Shown: piece after piece, positions 1-8,453 of the stretch
Layout of the letters: each line of letters opens with the position of its first letter
Position numbering within the stretch: position 1 is the stretch's first letter
Origin: Terrisporobacter othiniensis
GTDB lineage: Bacteria; Bacillota; Clostridia; Peptostreptococcales; Peptostreptococcaceae
Direction: 5' to 3'
DNA length: 33,851 nt
Assembly (NCBI RefSeq): GCF_000808015.1
Contig: NZ_JWHR01000164.1
Coordinates: 1-33,851, forward strand
Translations under genes and position numbers: made by a program
The notes under the pieces: model-generated
Seen by the model: the letters and a program-made list of their open reading frames with translations, nothing else
Database searches by the model: none
Told to the model about the DNA's origin: nothing

Positions 1-3
1 AAT

Positions 4-24
4 CAGTTATTGGGGAAATAACTG
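4..24. other. Short perfect inverted repeat at window edge
   Basis: CAGTTATT and AATAACTG form an 8-bp stem with a 5-nt GGGGA loop. No T-run follows on the plus strand, so it is not a convincing intrinsic terminator. It may belong to the end of an upstream gene outside the window. Confidence 0.35.
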
Positions 25-98
25 TATATTTATAATAACAAAATTCGACAAATTATGCAAGGATTTTTTGAAAAAAATTTATTTTTAATAGCTTTTTA

Positions 99-127
99 TT
101 TATTAAAATAAGCACCTATCATATAAT
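99..127 (+). promoter_or_regulatory. Possible promoter of the tRNA
   Basis: A perfect TATAAT lies at 122-127, about 55 nt upstream of the tRNA. The hexamer 17 nt before it (TTTATT, 99-104) is a weak -35. The call rests on the -10 box and its position; the rest of 25-182 shows nothing coding. Confidence 0.4.
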
Positions 128-182
128 ACGTATTTTATTGTATCTATTATGCTATCCTTAATATTAGAGAAGGTAATAACGA

Positions 183-258
<76 letters not shown>

Positions 259-270
259 ATATGTAAATAT

Positions 271-306
271 AAAGCTCTTATATCTTTTGGTATAAGAGCT
301 TTTTTA
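271..306 (+). terminator. Intrinsic terminator after tRNA-fMet
   Basis: AGCTCTTATA and TATAAGAGCT form a perfect 10-bp stem (273-282 and 291-300) with an 8-nt loop. The stem is preceded by AA and followed by a T-run. Confidence 0.9.
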
Positions 307-383
307 TTAGTAAGGATTTATCCTAAATAATAATGAGGATAAATTGTTGATTACATGAATTAAGTGAATTTTATGGAGGTATT

Positions 384-1040
384 ATGAATAATAATAAAAA
401 GATAGATACTGCACTTAAGTATAACAAGACATCTAAAATGAATAAGAATTTTATGTATCAAGATTTAAAAAGAAGTAATTGCTATAATTGCGATTTTTCA
501 AAATCAAACTTCAACTTTACAAGTTTGAGAGGAGCTCATTTTAAATCTTGCAACTTTTACGGATGTACTTTTAAATATGCTGAGTTTGTAGGAAGTAATT
601 TAAAAGGAAGTAGATTTGCAAAAGCTAAGTTTGAAGATACTATATTTGAAGGTGCAAAGTTGGAAAGTGTAGATTTTACTGGTGCAACTTTTAAAAATGT
701 TATATTTGTAAATTGTGATTTAAGTAAAGCAATAAATCTTAATTATAAAGAAGATGAAGCAAGAATATACAATGAAATGCCAGGATTAGAAATAAGTGAT
801 GATTTAAAAAATGCCATAGAAAAAGCTATGGAAAATAATTGTGTGAAAAAATCAAGAACTCTTGATACAAAAGATGGAGGTATCAATACAATAAGTATAA
901 TGATACTTTTAGAAAAATTCAGAGAAAAAAGACTTATAGAAGGTTTAGGAATTTTAAGTGAAAAAGTTGATAGAGATTTCTGTACTTTAAGTTATATAAT
1001 AAAAAGTTTACAAAGTTATAAAGATCAAGGGATTTTATAA
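384..1040 (+). CDS. Pentapeptide-repeat protein
   Basis: 218 aa. Residues about 28-115 are a run of five-residue repeats with a central Phe or Leu (for example CDFSKSNFNF, GSNLKGSRFAKAKF, GAKLESVDFTGATF). Such repeats fold as a right-handed quadrilateral beta-helix. The last ~90 residues are helical and not repetitive. No signal peptide or membrane segment is seen, so it is probably cytosolic. Family members include DNA mimics that protect gyrase (Qnr type), but most have no known role and nothing here points to gyrase. The start has a GGAGG ribosome binding site 6 nt upstream. It is a single-gene unit between the tRNA terminator and its own terminator. Confidence 0.85.
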   Translation: MNNNKKIDTALKYNKTSKMNKNFMYQDLKRSNCYNCDFSKSNFNFTSLRGAHFKSCNFYGCTFKYAEFVGSNLKGSRFAKAKFEDTIFEGAKLESVDFTGATFKNVIFVNCDLSKAINLNYKEDEARIYNEMPGLEISDDLKNAIEKAMENNCVKKSRTLDTKDGGINTISIMILLEKFREKRLIEGLGILSEKVDRDFCTLSYIIKSLQSYKDQGIL

Positions 1041-1045
1041 GCTTA

Positions 1046-1090
1046 TGTAAAAAGCCTTAGATTGTGAAAAATCTCAGGCTTTTTACATTT
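1046..1090 (+). terminator. Intrinsic terminator of pentapeptide gene
   Basis: A long stem of TGTAAAAAGCCT(T)AGAT with ATCTCAGGCTTTTTACA, one base bulged or mismatched. The A-rich 5' side and T-rich 3' side allow function in both directions. Confidence 0.85.
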
Positions 1091-1128
1091 ATAATAATTT
1101 TTTCACATAAGAATAATTCTCTGATTTA

Positions 1129-1260
1129 TTATTTTTCAAGGTGGATGGTTTCATTGCTAATAGTAACACTTTCTATTTCATTTAAATCTAGCATTTTATT
1201 GAAATTACCATAAGTATGATATTTTAGCAAGGAAGAAGCACCACCTGATGTGAAAATATA
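1129..1260 (-). pseudogene. C-terminal remnant of a lost gene
   Basis: On the minus strand this stretch reads as 43 uninterrupted, protein-like codons followed by TAA. The peptide contains SGGASSLLKYHTYGNF and then LDLNEIESVTISNETIHLEK. There is no start codon or ribosome binding site, and a stop codon directly precedes the fragment in frame. The ending resembles the C-terminal tails of clostridial DUF4179/DUF5643-type anti-sigma-like membrane proteins, but that match is from memory of the pattern only. It lies just downstream of the MerR gene on the same strand, between two copies of a 20-bp direct repeat. Most likely it is the surviving end of a deleted neighbour. Confidence 0.5.
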
Positions 1261-1296
1261 TTACTACTTTAATTTTTTATTAATAAATAGAAAATA

Positions 1297-2118
1297 TTAA
1301 TTAGACAACTCTATGGATATCTTTAATAAGTGCATATCTTCACTAGGAGTGGTTAATGCATCCAATAAGTTTTTCACATAAGAATAATTTCCAATTTTTA
1401 AATCATTATTATTTATATATGAAATCATTTTATTGTAAGTTAATTCTATATTGTTATACGATCCTTTATGGTATCCAATTAGATACTTACCAGCTTTTTT
1501 AATAAATAATTTGGAAGAAGGTATTTCTGTTTCACAATTAAATAAAAAATTCTCTGGTATAAAATTATAATTGTTATCTGTTTTTTCGATGCTTATTAAA
1601 GTAGATAGACGATCGTCTAAGCTATAATTATTAATAAATTGATTAAAGTTTTTTCTAACCATAAAAAATAAGTTCTCATTAGCATCATTTTTTAAAGATT
1701 TACTCAGAAAGAGCTTTTCTTCTTTTTCATATTCAATTTTTATTTCCTCACTATTTATGGAAGTTGCATAATTAATTTTTTCTATTCTTGATTTAAGCAT
1801 ATTTTGTAATTCTTTAATCCTCTTTATTTCTTCATCTAGTTCATCAATTCTATTTTCAAATAAATTTTTAACTTTTTTAGGGGTTCTATTATTTAAAAAT
1901 AAACTGATATCATTTAAAGACATATTCATATCTTTCATTACAGAGATAAAGTAAAACAAACTTAATTGATCATAAGTATACATTCTATATCCGTTTTCAT
2001 CACAAGAATCAGGTTTTAATATTCCAATATCGTTGTAATGATACAATGTATGTTTTGTGACATTACAGAGTTTAGCAAACTCTCCTGTAGTAAGTTTTTT
2101 TAAATTCATTTTCATCAT
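1297..2118 (-). CDS. MerR-family transcriptional regulator
   Basis: 273 aa. Residues about 10-75 are a MerR winged helix ([25 protein letters not shown], then a wing containing [10 protein letters not shown]). A coiled-coil dimer helix follows at about 82-118 ([27 protein letters not shown]). The ~150-residue C-terminal part should be the effector domain, as in BmrR-type multidrug sensors, and contains the typical [24 protein letters not shown] stretch. It is divergent from a MATE pump with a short shared intergenic region holding a MerR-type promoter. It therefore probably senses a toxic compound and switches the pump on. The start has AGGAGAT 5 nt upstream; ATGs two and three codons later are alternatives. 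Confidence 0.88.
   Translation of the reverse strand: MMKMNLKKLTTGEFAKLCNVTKHTLYHYNDIGILKPDSCDENGYRMYTYDQLSLFYFISVMKDMNMSLNDISLFLNNRTPKKVKNLFENRIDELDEEIKRIKELQNMLKSRIEKINYATSINSEEIKIEYEKEEKLFLSKSLKNDANENLFFMVRKNFNQFINNYSLDDRLSTLISIEKTDNNYNFIPENFLFNCETEIPSSKLFIKKAGKYLIGYHKGSYNNIELTYNKMISYINNNDLKIGNYSYVKNLLDALTTPSEDMHLLKISIELSN
1370..1389. repeat. 20-bp direct repeat, copy within MerR gene
   Basis: TTTTTCACATAAGAATAATT at 1370-1389 is repeated exactly at 1099-1118. In the MerR gene it encodes NYSYVKN. The outer copy reads NYSYVKKLL then a stop on the same strand. This looks like a decayed copy of the MerR 3' region, or a recombination scar. Confidence 0.6.
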
Positions 2119-2132
2119 TTTTAAATCTCCTA

Positions 2133-2163
2133 TTGACTGTTGGGTTACCCTATACTATATTAT
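2133..2163 (+). promoter_or_regulatory. MerR-type promoter of the MATE gene
   Basis: A -35 TTGACT (2133-2138) is followed by TATTAT at 2158-2163 with a 19-bp spacer, the over-long spacing typical of MerR-activated promoters. TATATT at 2156 would give 17 bp. A perfect inverted repeat, GGGT-T-ACCC (2142-2150), lies in the spacer between the two boxes, where MerR dimers bind. Confidence 0.65.
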
Positions 2164-2208
2164 ACCAATATAATAAAGAATATATATAAATTTATAAGGA
2201 GTAATATT

Positions 2209-3597
2209 ATGAGTAATAAAAGTATTGATTTAGGAAAAGGAAACATTGGCAAATTACTTTTTACATTGGCTATTCCTACTATAATAGGTCAATTAGTAAA
2301 TCTATTGTATAATATTATCGATAGAATATTTATAGGTAAGATGGATAGTGGAGATTTAGCTATGGCAGGAGTTGGAGTTGCCATGCCAATAATACTATTA
2401 GTATCAGCTTTTGCAATGCTATTTGCAGCAGGAGGTGCACCATTAACTGCCATAGAAATGGGTAAACAAGATAATGAAAAAGCAGAAGAAATAATGAGCA
2501 ACTGTTTTTCTATGCTTATATGTGGAGGTATTGTTTTAACAATAGTATTTCTTTTATTCAAAGAACCTATACTTTGGGCATTTGGAGCTAGTAATGCTAC
2601 TATAGGATACGGTTTAGATTACTTATCTATATATCTAGTAGGTACAATATTTGTACAGATATCCTTGGGAATGAATTTATTTATAAATACTCAAGGATTT
2701 ACTAAAATAGGTATGTTTACAGTTATCATAGGAGCTGCTATAAATATGGTGCTGGATCCAATATTAATATTTGGATTTAATATGGGGGTTAAAGGAGCAG
2801 CTTTAGCTACAATAATAGCACAAGGAGTATCTGCTATTTTTGTATTAAAATTCTTATTTGGTAAAAAAAGTATTCTTAAAATTAGAAAGAGATATCTGAA
2901 GATTAATAAAAAATTAGCGCTTTCCATAGTTGCTTTAGGAGTAGCACCGTTTATAATGCAAGCTACAGAATCTTTAGTACTAGTAAGTTTAAATAATCAA
3001 TTATTAAAATACGGAGGAGATTTAGCAGTAGGGGCTATGACAATAATGAGTAGTGTTATGCAAGTTATAATGATGCCTCTAATGGGTCTTACTCAAGGGG
3101 CACAACCTATAATGAGTTATAACTTTGGAGCAAGAGAAATGACTAGGGTTAAAAAGACTTTTAAATTGTTATTTGTAATATGTTTATCATATTCTGCTTT
3201 AATGGTATTATCAATAATGATTTTCCCAGAAGTTTTTGTAAGCATATTTAATAATAAGCCAGAACTTGTTGAAATAACTTCATGGGCTATGAGAATTTAT
3301 TTTGGAGGAATGTGCTTATTTGGAGCTCAAATAGCTTGTCAGCAAACTTTTTTAGCTTTAGGGCAAGCAAAGACATCGTTGATTATTGCCATGCTTAGAA
3401 AAATAGTACTATTAGTTCCATTAATATTCATTTTACCAATGTTTATTGAAGATGGGCTAACAGCTGTCTTATTAGCAGAACCAATTGCAGATATTATATC
3501 TATAATAATTACAGTAATCATATTTACAGTATTTTATAAGAAAACTTTTAATAATAACAAAGAAGAAAATCGCAATGAAGTTATAAATAATATATAA
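2209..3597 (+). CDS. MATE-family multidrug/cation efflux transporter
   Basis: 462 aa from ATG 2209. Two homologous halves of six predicted membrane helices each are visible, the first beginning LLFTLAIPTIIGQLVNLLYNIIDRIFIG. This is the MATE signature region, and the second half has the matching MPLMGLTQGAQPIMSYNFGA. Members export drugs or dyes in exchange for Na+ or H+ across the cytoplasmic membrane. The start is ATG 2209 because AAGGAG lies at 2196-2201. A longer reading from TTG 2140 would begin inside the promoter and is unlikely. The divergent MerR gene probably controls it. The substrate cannot be read from the sequence. Confidence 0.92.
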   Translation: MSNKSIDLGKGNIGKLLFTLAIPTIIGQLVNLLYNIIDRIFIGKMDSGDLAMAGVGVAMPIILLVSAFAMLFAAGGAPLTAIEMGKQDNEKAEEIMSNCFSMLICGGIVLTIVFLLFKEPILWAFGASNATIGYGLDYLSIYLVGTIFVQISLGMNLFINTQGFTKIGMFTVIIGAAINMVLDPILIFGFNMGVKGAALATIIAQGVSAIFVLKFLFGKKSILKIRKRYLKINKKLALSIVALGVAPFIMQATESLVLVSLNNQLLKYGGDLAVGAMTIMSSVMQVIMMPLMGLTQGAQPIMSYNFGAREMTRVKKTFKLLFVICLSYSALMVLSIMIFPEVFVSIFNNKPELVEITSWAMRIYFGGMCLFGAQIACQQTFLALGQAKTSLIIAMLRKIVLLVPLIFILPMFIEDGLTAVLLAEPIADIISIIITVIIFTVFYKKTFNNNKEENRNEVINNI

Positions 3598-3602
3598 GTA
3601 GT

Positions 3603-3645
3603 AAAAAAGAACAAAGATAAAATAAATTATCTTTGTTCTTTTTTA
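3603..3645 (+). terminator. Intrinsic terminator after MATE gene
   Basis: AAAAAGAACAAAGATAA pairs with TTATCTTTGTTCTTTTT around a 6-nt loop and runs into a T-tract. Confidence 0.9.
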
Positions 3646-3995
3646 TTATATTCATATTTATCTATTCTTTTATCATAATTAATTAGTAAGACATATTTAA
3701 ATAAATTCAAAAGCACAAAAAATGTAGTAGAATAAAGGTAAAAGTATTTTTAAGTGGAATTTTAAATATATAAAATAAAGTATATAAAGGTTAAAGCCTG
3801 TATTAATGAATAAAAATTAAATATTTATAATTTAATATAATGAATTTTAAAGATTATGTTGATATTATATTAAAATTTAATTAACATTATTAGATATGTA
3901 CAGTTTTGGCTTATAATTTATACTATAGAAATCGTAATAAAAATTTTAGTATACATGAAATATGAGCGGGATTTATATGTCATGGGGGGATAGTT
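3646..3995. other. 350-bp AT-rich gap before activase gene
   Basis: No open reading frame or recognisable structured RNA is seen. A TATAAT at 3912-3917 without a good -35 could belong to the promoter of the following gene, whose ribosome binding site is the G-run just before ATG 3996. Confidence 0.4.
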
Positions 3996-6900
3996 ATGAA
4001 GAAGACATACAATATGGGAATAGATGTAGGATCAACAACAGTAAAAACTGTAATTTTATATGATGATATACCTATTTATAAGGAATATAGAAGACATTTT
4101 TCAGATGTTAAAAAAGCTGTTAAAGAAATACTACGAAATATTTATGAGAAATTAGGAGATATTTGTGTATCAGTAGTGGTGACAGGATCTGGAGGAATAG
4201 ATATATCCAATCATCTAAATTTAAAATTTATTCAAGAGGTTATTTCATCAACAAAAGCGATAGAAACATTTCATCCAGAAGCAGATGTTGTAATAGAATT
4301 AGGTGGAGAAGATGCAAAGATAACATATTTAAGTGGTGGAATTGACCAAAGAATGAATGGAATATGTGCTGGCGGAACTGGTGCTTTTATAGACCAGATG
4401 GCGACACTTTTAAAAACAGATGCTGAGGGATTAAATGAAATGGCAAAGGATTATAATATTATATACCCTATTGCTTCAAGATGTGGTGTTTTTGCAAAAA
4501 CAGATATCCAACCATTGATAAATGATGGTGCAAAAAAAGCAGATATAGCTATGAGCATATTTAATGCCGTTGTAGTTCAAACAGTAAGTGTATTATCTTG
4601 TGGAAGAAAAATAGAAGGAAAAGTTGCTTTTCTAGGAGGACCTTTATATTTTTTATCTCAGCTTAGAAAGGCATTCCAAAATGTATTAAAACTTGAGGAT
4701 GAAGACATAATTTTTCCAGAAGACGCCCAATTATACATAGCTATGGGGGCAAGTTTATTGTCAAAAGATGAAGAGTTTTTAATGCTAAATGATTTATTAA
4801 ATAGATTAGAAGCAATTGAGAATATTGATATTGGGGGAAATAAGGGCCTAGATTGTTTATTTAAAGACTATAATGAATACGAAGTGTTTGTACATGAACA
4901 TGAAAAAAATTCCGTTGAAGAAGTAGATATTAATAAAATAAAAGGAAATGTTTATTTGGGAATAGATGCAGGTTCAACTACCACAAAGGCCACATTAATA
5001 GATGAACATGGAAATTTAGTATATTCTTATTACAGTAGTAATGAAGGTAGTCCTTTGGAGACTTCCATAAGAGTTTTAAAAGATATATATAAAGTTTTGC
5101 CAAAAGGAATGAAAATACTTTCTTCTTGTGTAACAGGATATGGAGAAGCATTACTTAAAAAAGCATTGAAAGTTGATTTTGGAGAAATAGAAACTATAGC
5201 TCATTATAAAGCAGCAAAATATTTTAATAATGATGTAGATTTTATTTTAGATATTGGTGGTCAAGATATGAAATGTCTTGAAATAAAAAATGGAGTAATA
5301 GATAGCATAATACTAAATGAAGCTTGTTCTTCAGGATGTGGGTCATTTTTAGAGACTTTTGCAAAATCCTTATCAATGACTATAGAAGAATTTGCCCATG
5401 TGGGAATATTCGCAAAAAATCCTGTGGACTTAGGTTCTAGATGTACAGTATTTATGAATTCAAAGGTAAAACAAGCACAAAAAGAAGGAGCTACCTTAGC
5501 TGATATATCTGCAGGACTTTCTTATTCAGTAATAAAAAATGCTTTATTTAAAGTTATAAAGATAAGGGATTTTAGCAGACTTGGAAATAATATAGTTGTG
5601 CAAGGTGGTACTTTTTATAATGATTTAGTACTTAGAGCTTTTGAAAAATTAACAGGAAGAGAAGTTATTAGACCTAATATTGCAGGTTTAATGGGGGCTT
5701 TTGGTTGTGCTTTAATAGCAAAAGCTAACTATAAGGAAAATTATGAAAGTCAATTATTAAATTTAGAGGGACTTAATAATATAAAACTTGATACTACAGT
5801 GAAAAGATGTAAAGGTTGTTCAAATAAATGCTTGCTTACAATAAATAAATTTTCTGAAGATGAAGTTTTTATATCAGGAAATAGATGTGAAAATGGAGCT
5901 TTTTTAAATGGAGATAAAAGTATAAAAAAACATAAAGAAAATCCTATTAACTTATTCAAATTTAAGTATGATAGATTATTCAAGTATTATAAACCTCTAA
6001 GTAAAGAAGAAGCGAAGAGGGGAGAAATTGGAATACCTAGAGTTTTAAATATGTATGAAGATTACCCATTTTGGTATACATTTTTTACGTCTTTAGGATT
6101 TAGGGTATTATTATCAGAAAGATCATCAAAAAAATTATATGAAAAAGGAATAGATTCCATAGCTTCTGAAACAGTATGCTATCCTGGAAAAATGGTTCAT
6201 GGTCACATTCAAAGTTTAATTGATAGAGGAATAAAAACTATTTTTTATCCGGCAGTTACTCACGAATATAAAGAGGATGAAACAGCAGATAACAACTACA
6301 ATTGTCCTGTAGTAATATCTTACTCTGAAGTTATAAAAAATAATTTAGAAGATTTAAGAACAAAAAATATTCATTATATTAATCCTTTTTTAAGTTTAAA
6401 TAATAAAGAAAGATTAAAACGTAGGTTATATGAAGTTCTTAAAGAAAACTTTAAGGATATTACAAAGTCAGAGGTATTTAAGGCCGTAGATGAAGCTACA
6501 AATGAAGAAAATAATTTTAAAAGTGAAGTAAGAAAAGCAGGAGAAGATGCACTAAAACATATAAATAAAAATAACTTAAAAGGAATTATTTTGGCAGGTA
6601 GACCTTATCATCTAGATCCAGAAATCAACCATGGAATACCAGAGTTAATCAACTCCTTAGACATGGCTGTACTTACAGAAGATAGTGTTTGCCACCTTGC
6701 TAATCTAGATAGACCTCTTCGTGTAGTTGACCAATGGGTATACCACTCTAGATTATATAAGGCAGCATCATTTGTAAGAAATTTTGATAATCTAGAATTA
6801 GTTCAGTTAAACTCTTTTGGCTGTGGTATAGATGCAGTAACTACAGAACAAGTGGAAGAAATTTTAAGTGAAAAATCAAAAATTTACACTGTTATAAAGA

Positions 6901-8330
6901 TAGATGAAGGAAATAACTTGGGAGCAGCAAAAATAAGATTAAGATCACTAAAAGCAGCCATGAAAGAAAGAGAAGAAAATAACATAAAGGCAGAGAATAT
7001 AGAAGTTAAGAAAATTCCTTATGTTAAAAATACAAAACTTAATATAAAGCACACTTTACTTGCACCACAAATGTCTCCAATACATTTTCAGTTTGTACAA
7101 GAAGCTTTTAACTCTTCTGGTTGGAATGTTGTAATACTACAAGATACTAATAGAGAAGTTATAGAAGAAGGACTAAAATATGTACATAATGATGCATGTT
7201 ATCCAGCAATAATAGTAATAGGTCAGTTAATAAAAGCTTTAAAATCAGGAGAATACGATTTAAAAAATACTTCTGTAGTTATTACACAAACGGGTGGAGG
7301 ATGTAGAGCTACCAACTATATTGGTTTCTTAAGAAAAGGACTATATGAGGCAGGTTTTAAGGATATACCAGTAATATCACTGAGTGTAAACAACATAGAA
7401 GACAATGGAATTAAGGACAATATATCATTAAAACTACTTCATAAGGCTATCATGAGTGCCGTCTATGGAGATTTACTAATGAAGGTGGTTTATAGAGTAA
7501 GACCTTATGAAGCCATAAAAGGTAGTACAAACAAACTTTATGATGAATGGGTAATTAAATGTAAGGAGTCTGTGAGAAATGGAAGTTTCTCAGAGTTTAA
7601 AAATAATATAAGAAATATAGTCAAAGATTTTGATAATTTAGAAATACTAGATATTGTAAAGCCTCGTGTGGGGTTAGTTGGAGAAATTTTAGTTAAGTTT
7701 CATCCAACAGCAAATAATAATGTGGTAGATATATTAGAAAAAGAAGGAGCAGAGGCAGTAATGCCAGAACTTATTAACTTTTTTACTGCTTGGTCTATAA
7801 ATACCCTTTATAAGAGTAAGTATCTAGAAGGAAGCAAAAAATCAATTATAGGTGCAAAATTGTTTATAAGAATTGCAAATTTATATCAAAAAACTTATAT
7901 AAAAGCATTAAAAGAAAGTAAAAGATTTTCTCCTCCAAATGATATTAGAGACTTGGCTAAAAAGGCTTCTGAAGTAGTGTCTATTGGAAATCAGACAGGA
8001 GAAGGTTGGTTATTAACAGGAGAAATGATAGAACTAATTGAAGATGGGGTGAAAAATGTAATCTGTATGCAACCTTTTGGGTGTTTACCAAATCATATAA
8101 TTGGGAAGGGTTCTATTAAGGAGTTAAAACGAAGATATAAAGATGCCAATATAATTCCTGTAGATTATGACCCATCCGCCAGTGAAGTAAATCAAATTAA
8201 TAGAATAAAGTTAATGTTATCAAAGGCATTTAAGACAATGAACAATAGTGAAAGGGCTTATATAAATATTAATGATTATAAAGTTAAAGAACATGATGAA
8301 AATAAAAAGGAATGTTTAGTTAAATGCTAA
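3996..8330 (+). CDS. Fused 2-hydroxyacyl-CoA dehydratase activase/dehydratase-like protein
   Basis: 1444 aa, the usual size for this fusion family. Domain order: a first ASKHA/BcrAD-BadFG ATPase (about 5-260, phosphate loop GIDVGSTTVK); a second (about 320-575, GIDAGSTTTK); a linker with four cysteines (C605, C608, C612, C631); a DUF2229-type region (about 670-1000); and an HgdB-like dehydratase subunit region (about 1030-1400). In dimeric activators such as HgdC one cluster is ligated by two cysteines per subunit. Equivalent candidates are C124 (ICAGGTGAF) and C163 (SRCGVF) in the first domain, and C444/C448 and C483 in the second. Conserved cysteines of the dehydratase part include C728, C1068 (DACYPA) and C1103 (GGGCRATNY). 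By family it should be an ATP-driven low-potential electron donor, but the substrate is unknown. It is monocistronic, with no acyl-CoA genes beside it. Confidence 0.85.
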   Translation: MKKTYNMGIDVGSTTVKTVILYDDIPIYKEYRRHFSDVKKAVKEILRNIYEKLGDICVSVVVTGSGGIDISNHLNLKFIQEVISSTKAIETFHPEADVVIELGGEDAKITYLSGGIDQRMNGICAGGTGAFIDQMATLLKTDAEGLNEMAKDYNIIYPIASRCGVFAKTDIQPLINDGAKKADIAMSIFNAVVVQTVSVLSCGRKIEGKVAFLGGPLYFLSQLRKAFQNVLKLEDEDIIFPEDAQLYIAMGASLLSKDEEFLMLNDLLNRLEAIENIDIGGNKGLDCLFKDYNEYEVFVHEHEKNSVEEVDINKIKGNVYLGIDAGSTTTKATLIDEHGNLVYSYYSSNEGSPLETSIRVLKDIYKVLPKGMKILSSCVTGYGEALLKKALKVDFGEIETIAHYKAAKYFNNDVDFILDIGGQDMKCLEIKNGVIDSIILNEACSSGCGSFLETFAKSLSMTIEEFAHVGIFAKNPVDLGSRCTVFMNSKVKQAQKEGATLADISAGLSYSVIKNALFKVIKIRDFSRLGNNIVVQGGTFYNDLVLRAFEKLTGREVIRPNIAGLMGAFGCALIAKANYKENYESQLLNLEGLNNIKLDTTVKRCKGCSNKCLLTINKFSEDEVFISGNRCENGAFLNGDKSIKKHKENPINLFKFKYDRLFKYYKPLSKEEAKRGEIGIPRVLNMYEDYPFWYTFFTSLGFRVLLSERSSKKLYEKGIDSIASETVCYPGKMVHGHIQSLIDRGIKTIFYPAVTHEYKEDETADNNYNCPVVISYSEVIKNNLEDLRTKNIHYINPFLSLNNKERLKRRLYEVLKENFKDITKSEVFKAVDEATNEENNFKSEVRKAGEDALKHINKNNLKGIILAGRPYHLDPEINHGIPELINSLDMAVLTEDSVCHLANLDRPLRVVDQWVYHSRLYKAASFVRNFDNLELVQLNSFGCGIDAVTTEQVEEILSEKSKIYTVIKIDEGNNLGAAKIRLRSLKAAMKEREENNIKAENIEVKKIPYVKNTKLNIKHTLLAPQMSPIHFQFVQEAFNSSGWNVVILQDTNREVIEEGLKYVHNDACYPAIIVIGQLIKALKSGEYDLKNTSVVITQTGGGCRATNYIGFLRKGLYEAGFKDIPVISLSVNNIEDNGIKDNISLKLLHKAIMSAVYGDLLMKVVYRVRPYEAIKGSTNKLYDEWVIKCKESVRNGSFSEFKNNIRNIVKDFDNLEILDIVKPRVGLVGEILVKFHPTANNNVVDILEKEGAEAVMPELINFFTAWSINTLYKSKYLEGSKKSIIGAKLFIRIANLYQKTYIKALKESKRFSPPNDIRDLAKKASEVVSIGNQTGEGWLLTGEMIELIEDGVKNVICMQPFGCLPNHIIGKGSIKELKRRYKDANIIPVDYDPSASEVNQINRIKLMLSKAFKTMNNSERAYININDYKVKEHDENKKECLVKC

Positions 8331-8336
8331 GTATAT

Positions 8337-8372
8337 AGAACAGATTAGAGCTATTTCTAGTCTGTTCTTGTA
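8337..8372 (+). terminator. Hairpin after activase gene
   Basis: AGAACAGA and TCTGTTCT form an 8-bp stem, extended inward by TAGA/TCTA, but only a short TTGTATAT follows. It is a plausible but weak terminator. Confidence 0.6.
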
Positions 8373-8453
8373 TATAAAATAGAATTTTATCAACAATGGA
8401 TATATTTATTATGATATAATAAAATTCAATATATAAGAAAAGGTGGAGTAGTT

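Noticed and set aside
2140..2208. N-terminal extension of the MATE gene from TTG 2140
   Set aside because: It would start within the -35/-10 region and has no ribosome binding site, while ATG 2209 has AAGGAG at the right distance.
2289..2927. Open frames on the minus strand inside the MATE gene
   Set aside because: No ribosome binding site or family features; they mirror the codon pattern of the real gene.
3646..3995. Possible c-di-GMP or other riboswitch before the activase gene
   Set aside because: AT-rich, with no conserved aptamer core or stable nested stems that I could recognise.
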